A stretch of DNA of 64,000 nucleotides from Chloranthus sessilifolius (taxonomy: Eukaryota > Streptophyta > Magnoliopsida > Chloranthales > Chloranthaceae): NCBI GenBank assembly GCA_021018995.1, contig CM037587.1, positions 86,053,251 to 86,117,250 of the forward strand, given 5' to 3'. Positions 1-12,093 of this stretch are shown here, piece after piece. A model generated the notes under the pieces. It saw only the letters and a list, made by a program, of their open reading frames with translations. It was not told the origin of the DNA and did not search any database. The translations under genes and the position numbers were made by a program. How positions within the stretch are numbered: position 1 is the first letter of the stretch; the number at the start of each line of letters is the position of its first letter.

Positions 1-1554
1 TTCCCCTTCTCTCTCTAATCCAACCTGTTGGATTAGATCTAAATAAGCAGTCCAGATCTATTTTGTAATTGTATTTTGAAAGCTTCAAAGAATTTGGGAA
101 TAGATTGATGTTGCACAGATTGCAGATCCGAGCTCAATAAGCTGTAAGATGATATTACAGTAATTGTGGGCTTTAAAGGTGATTCTGATCCAAATTTCAC
201 TTTTTCGTATTTGATTTCCCTGGATTGGATACTCTTACAGGCCAGCCAGAAATGGGGAGCTTGTAGCTTGGCCTTTACAGCATCTGTAATGATTAACCTA
301 TTCTAATCGAGACCCTTGCCTTGAGCCAATCTCTAGGATGATCTGCGACCATTCAAGTGGACATGTCATAGCCTTAGGATTGCTTTGATTCTTTGGTTAA
401 GATAAGATCCTTATACCGTACATCTGTCGGGGTTGAACCTGGGGAGCTTGTAGCCAGATGGCGGATTGTAGCAAATTAGATCTATACAATGTCTTTGATT
501 CGATTAATTCACAATGAGAATCGGGTCCTGACTGCCTATTTCTCACCATTTGATCTTTATTTTACCACCCATCTTCCCCCATCTTTTAATCTAGTTTTAT
601 TTCAGTTTTGTAAACATCTCCAAGTTTTGACTTGAATTGACGACTCAGATTAGAATTTGCAGATTAGTGTAACGGTTTCTACTTTTTCATCTTTAGTTTG
701 CTAGAGTTTGATTGACACCCAAATTTTTAGTTGATTGTTGATTAGATTAAATTTGTATTGATAGGATCCTAGACTTGATTGACGACCAATGCTAGGAAAC
801 TTGATAAATGGTGTAACGGTACTGTTTATTTTCATAAATATCCAATAGCTGTGGATTAAGATTGACGACCTTAATCTGAAGAAGGAGGATTAAGATTAGA
901 TTAAATCTGTATTGATGGGATCCTAGACTTGATTGACGACCAATGCTAGGAAACTTGATAAATGGTGCAACGGTACTGTTTATTTTCACAAATATCCGAT
1001 AGCTGAGGATTAAGATTGATGACCTTAATCTGAAGGAGGATTAGGATTAGATTAAATCTGTATTGATGGGATCCTAGACTTGATTGACGACCAATGGTAG
1101 GAAACTTGATATATGGTGTAACGGTACTGTTTATTTTTATAAATATCATATAGCTGAGGACTAAGATTGACAACCTTAATTTGAAGGAGGATTAGAATTT
1201 ATTTTTATGCACTTTTGTTTAAATAACCATTCTTTTATTCATATATCTCCAGTAGTTTAGAAAATCTCCAATAGTTCTATAAAATAATTAGATCTAGTGA
1301 CACAGAAAAACTCTCTTTTCCTGTTTTCATAGAATTGCCTGATCTGTAGCCAGATCTGGAGGTCTACTATACTCCTAGGTTTAGATCACTACTCCTTGTG
1401 GGACAAACTCTTACTTATTACAACTTTCTACAAAGGACCCTGTATCTTACAGGTCTAAGATATTTTAGATGTGCTAAATTCATCTCTATTTTATTTTGAT
1501 TTTACTTTACTTTTATCATTACACAATAAATCAGCACACTGAAAATTCCCAACA
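1..1554 (+). repeat. E1 5' LTR, left end outside window
   Basis: The right boundary is set by the ending CCCAACA at 1554, the spacer AGTTTT and the PBS at 1561. The stretch from about 590 matches by eye the R/U5 part of the Athila-type LTRs at 20271-21675 and 28558-29982, including recurrent GATTGACG and GTGTAACGGT strings. The left end is not reached, so length and target-site duplication cannot be given. Confidence 0.75.
740..1193 (+). repeat. Three tandem copies of a ~152-bp LTR segment
   Basis: Copies start at about 740, 894 and 1045 (periods 154 and 151), each beginning GATTAGATTAAAT and containing GATTGACGACC, GGTGTAACGGTACTG and a GGAGGATTA end. The Athila-type LTR A has one corresponding segment at about 21350-21490. 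The two similar small antisense reading frames here are only frame shadows of the repeat. Confidence 0.9.
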
Positions 1555-1560
1555 AGTTTT

Positions 1561-1578
1561 TGGCGTCGCTGGCGGGGA
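1561..1578 (+). other. Primer-binding site, tRNA-Asp type (E1)
   Basis: TGGCGTCGCTGGCGGGGA matches, with a few mismatches, the complement of the 3' end of plant tRNA-Asp including its CCA tail. It sits 6 bp after the LTR end, as in copies A and B. Confidence 0.85.
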
Positions 1579-3104
1579 GTTGTGATCTAGGTAGTAGATA
1601 TGAGTTTTTCATTTTTGTAGATCTGATTTTTTTAGTTTTTATTGTTGTTCTGTTTTAGATTTTTATATTGCATTCCAACTATTTGATTTAAGGTTTGCTG
1701 CAATTTTTGTATAGAAAACAAATTTTACTACAGCAGAATTTCTTATTTTTTCTGAAATTTTATTTTCTGCCTTCTAGATGTTTGAATAAATGCTGCTATA
1801 GCCTTTTATATTTTTACATAAATGAGGCTGCAGTTTGAGTTTTTTCTTTTTATTTTTATCAATATACTTGAATAAAGTACTGCTGCAGTTTTTCAATTTT
1901 TGCAGATCTGGAGCAGCTGCCAAACAAGGAGCATCTGGATTGCAACAGGAGCAGATCTGCTTGAGTTTGCATCCTCTTTCTCCTTTACATTCATTTTCTA
2001 TTTTTAAATTCTTTTTGACCAATAGTTTTGCTGTGTTTGCTATCATTCTAATTAATGTATAACTCAACAAAACCAAATAAAAAAAAAATAGAAGAAAATG
2101 AAAATACAAATTAAAATTTCTTATTATTTTTCAACATTAGTAAATAAGGGCTCTTACTGAGCCCAGGCTGATCCAAAACAAATAAAAAAATAGAAAATTA
2201 TAAAAACATAAAAAAATATCTTCCATATGGGCTGTTTTTCTTGTTTGTATCCAATTTTCCCATCTGGACCTGCTGAGATCTTGTTTTTTTTATTTTTTTA
2301 GGAATCAAGTAGGATAATGAGCAATGGCTCATAGGCTATTTTGAATATTCAATGGACCAACTGATTTTATTTTCCTTCCAAATTTCTTCATCATAAATGG
2401 GTCTTAGCTGTGTATGAACCCTGTTTTTAATGTGTGCTCCCATGCTTTATTAATCTTTTTTATTCATACACATCTTCAACAAAGGGGTCAGTCTTATGAA
2501 TCTTGCGTTTCACTGTATGTTATTCCTGCTGATCATTTTTATAATCACTTAGATTCATAAGTATCTTAGGCTTTTGGGGTTTTCTTTGGGCTTAGGGGAT
2601 TTATGATTCGGTATTAGGATTTTCTATTTTAGGAATTTTAGTTTAAAATTTTGTTTTTAGATTGCTGATTTTTCTTTCTTAGGTAAATGTGTCCTAGTTT
2701 TACTGATTTTCTGCACTTTTATAGTTTTATATTCAGTTTCTAATTTTGCTTTTCAATTTTTTGTCTCTGAAATTCTATTTTTGTATCTAAATTTCTCTGT
2801 TTTTATAGCTTGGTATTCAGTTCCTTACTTTGTTTTTGCTGTTTTCTGTCATTAGCATTAGTTTCCTTTCATTTTCTTCACAGTTCTTTTATTTTTTCTG
2901 TTCATACATTCAGTTTTTCTAGTTTTGTTTTGCTGTTTTTTCTATTTTAGCAATAATTTCTTGCATTTGTATATCATTTTGTCCATTTTCTTGCTCATAT
3001 ATTCAGTGTTATTTTCTTTATTTTCTGCACTGCACATAGCTGCAATTTTTTTTTGCTTAGTTTTTTTTTCTTCCTTTACCCTGCTACCCCTAGTCTCTCA
3101 TTGT
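1579..3104 (+). other. E1 internal sequence without recognisable gene
   Basis: T-rich on the plus strand, with many homopolymer runs. Reading frames up to 111 codons exist but show low-complexity composition and no family motif. I see no gag-like segment. Confidence 0.6.
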
Positions 3105-4741
3105 CTAGAACATTGAGGATAATGTTCATCTTAGGTTTGGGGGTATGGCAGGTGTGCCAATGAAATAAGTTAATGCTTTTTGTGCAGCTATGTTGAAAAT
3201 AAAGTGAATTCCCACCTGATTGTTGGAAAAGAGGAAACTAAAAACTTTTTGAAACTGTAATGAGCTGTAGTTTTAACATTTTTATGAAGCAAATGTTAAG
3301 AATTTTCAAAAAAAAAATTGATGTTTAGTGACCTGAAATGAGAGAAGACTGTGAGGATACACCCCAGAAAATTTGATGGAAGGCCATACCCAATGAGATT
3401 TGGGCCTGAAAATTTTTCTTTGAAGATTGTCTTGGCAATTTTTCTGCTCTAAGGACTAATTGGATATAGTTTCGATCACTAGAAGTTAGGCAAATCCAAG
3501 TTGAAACAACTTGACAGCATTCATGACATTGAGGACATGAAGCAAGGCCATCCCATGGTCAGTTTGAGCCTAAAATCTTCCCACTTTTGAACTGCCCTTG
3601 ATACACCCCATTTGAGCCCTAAAAATCCGAGTTTTCTTTGATGTAAACCAGAAAATTTGAACCTAAAATCCCTTGACCTGTTTCAGTTCACCCTCAACCC
3701 GAGAAATCAGAAAATAAGAGGAGAAGTGAGGTTAGAGGTGCAAGGTTCGATGTTTGATAAAAAAAAAAAAAAAAAAAAAGAATAAAGTATATTTGAAGGC
3801 TAGTGTGATGTATAGTTGTGGCATCCCAATCCATAAAAAGAAAAAGAAAAAAAATAGAAAAGCAAAATAAAAAGAAAATCAAAGAAAAAGAATGAGAAAG
3901 AGAAGTTATTTCATTGAAAGATTGAAATGAGGATTAGAAACTGATCACCTCAAATCTGAAAGTTCAAGAAATAAATGGAATTGTGTTGAAATGAAGAAGG
4001 TTGAGCTGCAAATCACCTCCTTACCTTGTGATTTCTCAATTTTGAATCCCATTTTACCCCTTTATTCTTTTACCAATTTCACCCCTAAGCCACATTACAA
4101 CCCAATAAAAAGACCTTATTGATCTGAAATGGATTGAGCTGTCATGTGCAGACAAGGATCTATTTAATCTATGGTGTAAGGAGCTGGAGAAGTCAGAAAT
4201 CAAAGCAATGCCTATGCTCATACTTGCAGTCCTATTTGAGGGTTGCAACTGCTCTTGAGCTGTGTGAAATGATGCACCCTTCTATTTTTATTGTGAGTAA
4301 CAGCCCCGGTAAGAGTTGGGTCTGAAATCTGATTTGTTTGGGGCATTATCGAAATAGAATTCTTAAATTAAAGGTGAACTCTGCATCAATTTTCGGGCAC
4401 AATGCCTTGACATGAACTGTTTGAGAATGAAGGAATTATAGCAGAATTTCAGGTTTTGAACTGAAGATTTTTTTGCTAAGAATCCTCTAAAACTTGAATG
4501 GAATGGTGTGGAATTTATTTTATTTCATTTAAACTCCTTTTTAGCATGTTGCATGAGTATTAGCTGATTTTATTGGAGAAGTTTGGGGGTACCTTCAGGA
4601 GACTCCACTCCTCCACTAGGGATCACCCAGGGGTTTAAAAGGTTTGGTGCATATGCTAAATGCACCCGTGTTCCCTACGAAAGTGGCATTTTATTTCATA
4701 GGTTAGTTGTTTTAAAATTCTACTTTGCTCGAGGACTAGCG
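3105..4741 (+). other. E1 3' internal tail shared with Athila copy A
   Basis: It begins ATTGAGGATAATGTTCATC followed by a TTTGGGGGT string, corresponding to 26776-26812 in A. It ends at about 4590-4741 with sequence (CCTTCAGGAGAC, AGGGGTTTAAA, GAAAGTGGCATTT) corresponding to 28398-28540. Non-coding. A poly-A run lies at about 3760-3779. The match stops before the PPT. Confidence 0.7.
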
Positions 4742-4746
4742 CGCCG

Positions 4747-5540
4747 ATGGAGAAGACCTGCCTCACACTAGTGTGGACCTCAACAAAACTATGACACTAC
4801 TTTGGAGCACACAAAATATTAGTACTAGCACGCATGGACTCTCTGAAGTACATCTTTGAGAAGCCTGCTACCTCTAGAAAGATCGCCCGATGGCATATGT
4901 TACTATAAGAATTCAACATAACCTATGTCACATAGAAATCCATCAAAGGACAAGTGATCACTGATTACCTCGCCGACTTACCACTCTCAGATGACGAGCC
5001 TGTGCACGCAAACTTCCCTGATGAAGACCTGCTCTCAATTCACAATGAAGAGCCTGATAAGACCTCATGGACTCTCTACTTCGACAGTGCTCTTAACAAT
5101 AAAGGGAAAGGTATCGGGGTAGTCCTACTAAGATCGGAAGGAGTCGTTATACTAAAAGCTTTCCAACTCGACTTCCCAGTCACCAACAATGTCGTAGAAT
5201 ATGAAGCTTTCATCACCGGACTACAAGTAGCGCTACAACTAGGAGTCAAGCAATTGAAGACAATTGGCGACTCTAAACTTTTGATATCACAAGTTATCGG
5301 GGAGTGGAAAACTAGAGAAAGACGACTGATGGCCTACCTGGAGACAGCTTAGTTCTTAATAAAGAAATTCGAAAGAATCTCTTTCACGCACATTCCTAAA
5401 TTAGAGAACGAGCTCGCGAATTCTCTCGCCGCACTAGCCTCAGTCATACAGTTACCAGTCAGACAAAATACAAAATCCTTTTTCATTGAGAGGTTGACAA
5501 TGCGAGCACACGAAGTCGCTTGTCAAGTGAGATCATAACT
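4747..5540 (+). pseudogene. Tat RT C-terminal edge and RNase H domain (P)
   Basis: One open phase runs from 4747 with in-frame stops, including one at 5350-5352. It starts at the last RT/connection residues (MEKTCLTLVW), passes ARMDSLKYIFEKPA, and enters RNase H: YFDSALNN (first Asp), NVVEYEAF (Glu), TIGDSKLL (second Asp). The fourth acidic site, in NELANSLAALAS, reads Asn instead of the usual Asp. In an intact element this domain degrades the RNA strand of the RNA-DNA hybrid. The stops and lost Asp argue it is dead. The same segment is found minus-strand in T1 and T2. Confidence 0.85.
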
Positions 5541-6947
5541 ACCAATTGTGCCAGAAGCTCACGTGAATGAAGGGCAGCTTGCCCCAAGCACTTCCACGGA
5601 GAAAGAAGCCACTGTCGCCACATTCAAATTCAAAAAATCACCAACTGATGACGAGAAACCTTGGTACTTCGACATCTAGAATTTCCTAAAGCATCAACAT
5701 ATCCCTCCTTATGCTACAAAGATCGAATAGAAAACCGAAAGGAATCGATGTACGAGATTTTATATACTCGGCGAAACCCTATATAAGGAAGCTTTCACCA
5801 AAGGAGTACTACTACGATGCGTCATGACAACCAAAGGCCAATACATCATCCAAGAAGCACACGCCAGTGCCTACGGTTCCCACACTGGTAGACAGAGACT
5901 CGCCAATCAGATCATACGATAAGGCTGCTTCTGGCCGACAATGATAAGAGATTGCCACCTCTACGTCTAATGTTGTAGACAATGCTAAGAACACGCTGCG
6001 CTTATCAAATCTCCATTAGTTGCATTGAACCCGATAACCTCGCCATGGCCATTCTCGATGTGAGCCTTCGATATCATCGAACCCTTCACGGACACGATTG
6101 GGAACACTCACAAGTGCGCATTCGTACTCACTTCAACCGAATACTACATTAAATGGGCAGAAGCTGAATCCTACGTTGGAATCACCGCTTCAACACTCGT
6201 GAGATTTATCATTCGAAATATTATCACCCGGTGTGGAGTACCCAGGATGTTCGTCATCAATAATAGACCACAATTCATCACAGAGAAGACGAATAAGTAA
6301 TGCAAGAAAGCCAGCATCAACCTACACCACTCATCACCGTTCTACCCTCGGGGAAATGGACAAGTAGAAGCTATAAATAAAATGCTGATCTGAATTATGA
6401 AATGAATAGTGGAGACGAGCAACAAAATTGACTGGCCTGAATGACAACCAGAAGCACTCTGGACCTATAGGATTTCCATTGGCAAAGCCGCCAAACTCCT
6501 TACCTCCTCACCTACGGGATGGAAGTAGTCCTACCCTATGAGATACAGATACCATCCTTAAGGATTCAATTGGATGATGAGCTATCCTTAGACGAAAGGA
6601 GAATTGCTCTACTAGCCAAACTAGAGCAACTTGATGAGACACATCTAAGGGCAGCTGATCACAGTCAGATATATCATAAAAGAGTGGCCAGGGCTTACGA
6701 TAAGAAAGTCCTTGAGCGAACTTTCGACATTGGAGAATTAGTCTTGAAGAAAATCATGCCCTCCAAACACACTCATCCAAAGGGAAAATTGGAACCGAAC
6801 TGGGAGGGCCCATATGTTATAGCAGCCGCATATCCAGGGAACGCATACAAGTTAGTGAATCAGGATGCGGAAGAACTCCCAAGCCCTTGGAACACCATGT
6901 ACCTTAGAAAATACTACCCTAGACCCTGTGATCGTCCCATCCCGTAG
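5541..6947 (+). pseudogene. Tat integrase (P), stops plus one frameshift
   Basis: It continues in the RNase H phase. A zinc-binding HHCC region (HASAYGSHTG, then paired Cys) lies at about 5854-5990. In the catalytic core the first Asp is at 6070 (FDII), the second position reads Asn at 6259, and the Glu is at 6367 (GQVEAINK). Several in-frame stops interrupt it. Near 6510 the phase shifts, and the C-terminal part reads openly from 6519 to 6947 (VARAYDKKV, NWEGPYVI, LRKYYPRP), typical of the Tat integrase tail. It would insert element DNA into the nucleus; loss of an acidic residue and the stops make this copy inactive. Confidence 0.85.
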
Positions 6948-8502
6948 TCAAATACTTATATCTATCACCCCAGTAGTTGTCACGACCCATTCATCGGTCA
7001 TACGTCTTAAATTCCTGGAGTATCCTTAAGACTTTCGACTCACTGTCCACCTTCTTATTCGAGTAATTTGATCAAAGAACTAGTGACATACCTGACCTCT
7101 TTCAAAAGTATAAGTAACACCTAATTTTCTTCTCCTTTCTCCTGCCATTGGAGGAGATGTTAGAGCACAAAAAAATAAAGATGCTAAGCTTAATCAAAAC
7201 TCACCATTCTTGTGTTAGCAAGTTGCTTTAAAAAAATATATACATATACAAAAAAAAATTGAGTGAGAGCAATATGAAGAATGAACAAGTCAATGAGCTC
7301 AGGGAAGCATAAGCAGGCCGTGAGGGCATCTCTGGTAACTTTATTAGAAATGTATAAGCAAGCTGCGAGAGCATCCCTGATGTCCCAATACTACTAGATG
7401 TCATCGTAAGGTGGCGGGAGGAGGACAAACTCCTACTAACCATAGAATTCGAGACTTTGATGGTGTCGAAACATGACGGAGAGCTCATTCATAGCCCCCC
7501 ACATCCCTTTTGAGAAAAAGACTGTTACTCATCTCTTTTAGAAAGCATTAGATGCAAACTATTCCCCCACATCACTGAGCCTTATCTCTCTTTCACCCTT
7601 AATTTTTATTTTTAGACAATGAGTCGGAAGCCTCTCGGGATATTCTTAGAAATGAAACCGAAAACCAATGAATGATGACTGATACAATCACCTACTATGC
7701 CTACCATACACTCTCCATAATAATGACCATGGGATAGGATTACCACTATCAAAGGTAGACCCCCAATATACGACTGATATAATTAGACAATCCCCATAGT
7801 TCGATGACAGTCTCAACAGACTGTTCTTCAAAACCAACTCACCAAATACACATGGCCCCCTATAGGCCCAAAGTAATTTTTGAAACCCAGAGAAGCTCCA
7901 TTGCACCTCGAAACTGGGGCATTTTTTTATTATTTTCAGAGGAAGAATCACATTAAAGGCTCCTGCTTGCCCATAAAGAAGATACAGAATGAGAAAGTTA
8001 CCACCAGAGGAATATTATCGAAGATACAGCAGTGACGATTCTACTACGCTTCTACACTACGACATTTTTTTTAGTTTTTGAATTTTCTTTTAGTTATTTT
8101 CTTTCCCAGTTGCACTATTTTCCTTTTCCTTGTAATAGTATAAAAATAAAGAAAGATAAAAAAAAGGAAAGAAAGAAAAAAAAAAAAAAAAGAGAGAGAG
8201 AGAGAGAGAGACAAAAAGTATACATCTTTTCCTACCAGACCCCTATCTGAGATACCTCCCCCCTTGACAATCAGCAAGGGGGAGAAAAAAAATTACTAAC
8301 AGCTTTGCTCTCATGTACAGATTCAGATCAACCTTCAACTATTATTGGGCCAACTCAAGGAGCATCCAAGTCCCAATAACAGCTGACAGTATAAAAAAAA
8401 GATGATTAAAATATAGAAGGTAACAAGAAAATGAAGTGAAGCTAGGTACATCTAAACCAAAAATCTCTTTTATATATCAAAAGTTTCTTTTACATCTGTC
8501 AC
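6948..8502 (+). other. P 3' internal sequence, no gene recognised
   Basis: Non-coding on both strands as far as I can see. It includes an A-rich tract followed by a (GA)n run at about 8160-8212, which creates spurious reading frames on both strands. Confidence 0.6.
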
Positions 8503-8518
8503 AGGAGGCATACCTCTT
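8503..8518 (-). terminator. CATA-loop hairpin at 3' end of antisense unit 3
   Basis: Plus-strand AGGAGG-CATA-CCTCTT. Homologous positions at 13331-13348 and 14827-14840 have different but mutually complementary stems around the same CATA loop. It lies just past the last exon-like sequence of the antisense PMD unit, so a 3'-end or RNA-stability role is inferred, not shown. Confidence 0.4.
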
Positions 8519-8715
8519 GTATATACAATGAATGAAAAATAATAAAAATGCCCTACTCCCTCCGTTGCCTCTGCGAGGGACGCTCACTATCATCTCCCAT
8601 TTCCTCAACCCTTGGGGTCTAGGGTTTGACCCCTCGACAACTCAATCCTAGCACTAGGAGTCAGAGGACACTCCCTACGAGGAGAAGGACTAGCAATAGA
8701 ACCTCTGTCACTAGC

Positions 8716-8946
8716 CTAGCTAGAGGCCTGCTGAGAATGCGAACATAGAGGACGAAAGGCAAGCATATGCCCTAGGGTTGAGTCTACCTGAGCATAGGCC
8801 CTCATGTGCTCACGAACCCCTCGATGAATCTCTGCCAGTGAGCCGCTAGCCCTCAATCCCGACCCTGGGAGATGATCGATCATCTCTCGCACTCTCCCTC
8901 CTACCCTCTCTAGCTCGTGTTGTAAAAGCTTGATCGTCAACTGCAT
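8716..8946 (-). pseudogene. C-terminal coiled-coil-like segment of antisense PMD unit
   Basis: A 76-codon minus-strand open segment, MQLTIKLLQHELERVGGRV onward, with spaced Leu and charged residues suggestive of a helix. It lies downstream of the PMD exons and just before the 3' hairpin. I recognise no family. It could equally be chance coding in a decayed exon. Confidence 0.3.
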
Positions 8947-10274
8947 CTCAGCACGAACTATGGCACGAACACTCTCCAGCTCTGCTGACCGGGTCCTCTA
9001 CTCAACCATGAGGTCCATGGTCAACTCCTGCATATGACGCTCTGAGATGTCAGTAGGGACCTCACGGCTCTCCTCGCAGGCCTGAATGTGCTGCACCTCC
9101 AAGCGTGATTGCTCCAGATCACATACCTGTACGAGTCAAAGGGTAAGAAGATGCATATGCATAACATGACAAAGACCGTGGACAACGAAAACATACCAGC
9201 ACAGCATGTTCCTGTAAAAGACGTTCTAAGGTAGCAGCAGTGAATGGATCAGCTGGAGGAACCACTGATGTAGGTGGCTACAAGAAGCAAAGAAAGAACA
9301 TCATGGATATAATGGTACACCAAAATTGAGAATGAAAAATAGTCACGCTAACCAAATATACCTGGGAAGGAGCAGGAGTCGACTCCTGAGGAGGAGCCTC
9401 GAGTAGAGTCAGGAATAACTTGCACGTTAACCAAACAAACACAAAACTCGTCAGATAAAATTGATTAGCAAACGAAATAAAAACCAAACAAACTACATAT
9501 AAACAAAATATAACTGACTCTCTAGACGCAGAGAAGCGGCAGTCGCCTCCCTCATCTAGAGGTCCTCAGCAAGGCGGCGCTGAAAAGACATAACACAACA
9601 TCAACAAACCACTAAACGACATAATGGTAGATAACTCAAAAGAGCGAAAGAACTTACCCAATGCTCTAGCTCCGCCCAGAGCTAAGCCATAGCCAGATCC
9701 TCCTAACTGGAAGAGGCAACTAAAGACGGGTTGAATGTCGAAGTAGAAGCCCCAGTAGTGGAAAGCTCCGCTCTCGGTAAATATCAATGAACACATCTGA
9801 CCTGACAAAGTCAACAAATGCTAACAATTAATAAAATAAAATGAGGCAAATACTCACCAGCCGATCGATCTTGAAGCGTAGGCTAGCCGCTACCGCCTAG
9901 TCAGCCTACTATTGACTATGGTAGGACTCGAGCATGTCGCCTGCCTGGCGACCACTCAATCTGACAAACAGGAACCAAATAAGACTATTAAACTAAAATG
10001 ATTAGAGATAGGAATGAACCAAACTCACAAACAAATACAGTCAACAGAGATCGTCGGGTCTCTGTGAGCTGAGTCCTCAGCTCGTCCTCCGGGGTCCTGG
10101 CCTAAAAGACCTAGTGCATCAAGGACAGTAACATCTCCTTGTCTGGACGAGGAGCACATTCTGTCTGCTCCATCACCCTGTGAAGCGCGTCTAATGCTCC
10201 ACGGATGCCCGCACCTAGGTGGCCCTGCTCTAATGCGACTACTCTCTCCCTGAGGCAGACTCAGGACCACCAAC

Positions 10275-10386
10275 CACGAAAGAACCGCTCCCATGGAAAG
10301 GGCGGGTAAAGAGTCTACCACCACCTATATCACGAAAGAATCGCTCCCATGGAAAGGGTGGGTAAAGAGTCTACCACCACCTATAT
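10275..10386. repeat. Two tandem copies of a 56-bp unit
   Basis: 10275-10330 and 10331-10386 are nearly identical (CACGAAAGAA...ACCTATAT, two differences seen), with a short third start at 10387. Since 56 is not a multiple of three, it breaks the phase of the antisense reading it sits in. A recent slippage product. Confidence 0.9.
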
Positions 10387-10793
10387 CATGAAACCACCTC
10401 AGGAACTCTCGGGCATCCACCTCATCGCAAGTCTCGGTGACCCCGATCCCCCCGGCTCTAAAATCCTCAATCTAAGCCGCCATCCTCGATGAGAAGATGC
10501 GACAAAAAGGACCAGTCATCCTCCTCACCACTCGATGGTGAATCTCTGAGGGACTCCTTAAGGGAGCCCCAACTGATGGGTTGCTCGAGAGAGGTCGATG
10601 TGCTCCACCTTCTCAAAATAGTGGACCTAGATGTCCACATCGAAGAAGGGCCGGCTAGACTGTATCACCGGCTGCTCGACATATCCCAACTACATAGGGC
10701 CTCTAAATCACCTACAGCCAAAAATAGAGAAATAATCATCAGTAAATCCAGAACCTGAGAAACTAAGATATTGATAACATAGATAACACATAC

Positions 10794-10970
10794 CTGCCCT
10801 GTATGCATGTCCTTAAAGAGACCCCGCGCAGTCAGCAGATCTGAAGACTGACGACGGCACCCCAACGGCCTTTGCCACACGTGCATCCACGGGAATGTAA
10901 CAGTGATCTCCCCTGGGACTCGCGAGCGTAAGAAGGTGAAGTGATCTTACGCCCAGAACTGGAGGAACAC
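10794..10970 (-). pseudogene. PMD unit exon 3
   Basis: Minus-strand phase reads VFLQFWA, stop, DHFTFLRSRVPGEITVTF, then WMHVWQRPLGCRR to DMHTGQ. It ends at a GTATGT donor and is preceded by an ATAGTTTTAG acceptor. The LQ-W-A string matches the usual PMD segment after the central helices. One in-frame stop. Confidence 0.6.
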
Positions 10971-11040
10971 TAAAACTATCACTAAATGAAAGACTAGGTG
11001 ACTAAGACAATGAAGAAGACAACGATTAACAAAGACTCAC

Positions 11041-11763
11041 CCGAAGAAAGGGAGGAAAACTGCCACTTGTCGTGACACCTCTCCCCCCGCGGTAGAGCTG
11101 CTCGTAGAGGTGCGCCAATGCCGTGGCCCCCCAAGCATAGGTAGGCACCTGATCTAGGTCCCTCAGCCAGGTCAAGAAAAGACCCATCACACACCCTTGG
11201 GTCGAGGACAAGAAGAGGGCTGCCCCAAAGAAATGCATCAAGAACACCTGGTGTACTCGATTTGCCACTACTCCCAGCATTGTCATTAGCACCCAACATG
11301 CCATCGCTTCGCGGCGTGTCATGAAAACTGCCCTCGCCTCTGAATGACATCTCAAAGGAATGAATCCACTAGCAAAAGTGTCAAAGAACCAAGTGACCTG
11401 AACCACCCCATTCCCGGATCTGCTATACTGGTACTCGATACCGAGCACCTCCCGACACACGGACTGATAATCACTCTCCATCTGCCCCGTGATCAGTGCC
11501 CCCCTCAAACTGCAGCCCGGTGATACGAATCCAATCCTCAGGGTTAGGTAGCAACATACCTACTAGGTAGAGCAGCGCTTGTTGATCCTCCCTCCATCTC
11601 GCTAAGGTCGCCCCGATCAGACCACGACCAATTGCGAAGGGCTCCAACTCCAAAATTGGCTTGAAGCCGAAGGCCGCCAACCATGCTCGGTGGAACTCAG
11701 GAAGGGCACGGTACCAAGCATGAGACTCCGACCACGCTGAACTAATGGCTAGTGTCGGAGGCT
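11041..11763 (-). pseudogene. PMD unit exon 2, domain core
   Basis: Two overlapping phases join near 11510. The first reads AWYRALPEFHRAWLAAFGF, LIGATLARWRED and a segment ending WIRITGLQFEG. The second reads ALITGQMESDYQSV, then WVLMTMLGVVANRV, TWLRDLDQVPTYAWGATAL and AHLYEQLYRGG. The spacing of the RW, ITGL and YAWGA-ALA-LY strings is the usual PMD layout. One frameshift; splice signals on both sides. The best conserved part of the antisense gene. Confidence 0.7.
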
Positions 11764-12093
11764 CTTAACAAACCACAAGCAAAAAAATAAAATATATATT
11801 AACCTATGCCTACACTACCACTAAAAATGATTAAACTTATTAAATACCAATAATTATAACAATAATAATAAAAGCAACAACCTACAACAAGCACACAAAA
11901 CATGATAAAAATAACACAGAGTGATAAAGTAAATGTGACCTGATACTAGATACGAATATGATGCATGAAGGCGCACACACCCTAAAACTAAATGCAAGTT
12001 TGATGTAAAATTAAAAAGTTTTCCATCCTAAGAACTCTACATTATAACCTAAATGCCTAGAAATAAAAGAGACTCTTGCTCATGGGTACCTAC

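Larger units (their letters stand above)
1..4741 (+). mobile_element. E1: Athila-type LTR element derivative, no gag/pol, both ends truncated
   Basis: Seen: a partial 5' LTR, a 6-bp spacer, a tRNA-Asp type PBS, T-rich internal sequence and a 3' internal tail that aligns by eye with the corresponding tail of Athila-type copy A (about 26776-28535). No gag, protease, RT, RNase H or integrase frame lies between PBS and tail. Known: Athila is a plant Ty3 lineage; large derivatives without coding capacity (LARDs) parasitise autonomous relatives. Inferred: E1 is such a derivative or an internally deleted copy. It stops at about 4741, just after a GACTAGC string that in A lies a few bases before the PPT, and abuts Tat pol sequence, so its PPT and 3' LTR are missing. 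Confidence 0.75.

Noticed and set aside
1561-1578. tRNA gene fragment
   Set aside because: Only the 18 bases complementary to a tRNA 3' end are present, at the fixed distance from an LTR; these are primer-binding sites, as are 21682, 29989, 55586 and 57507.
4134-4325. Possible small host gene in the E1 tail
   Set aside because: Overlapping open frames on both strands with no motif, inside sequence shared with Athila copy A's non-coding tail.
8032-8250. Small frames over the A-rich and (GA)n tract
   Set aside because: Created by simple-sequence composition on both strands.
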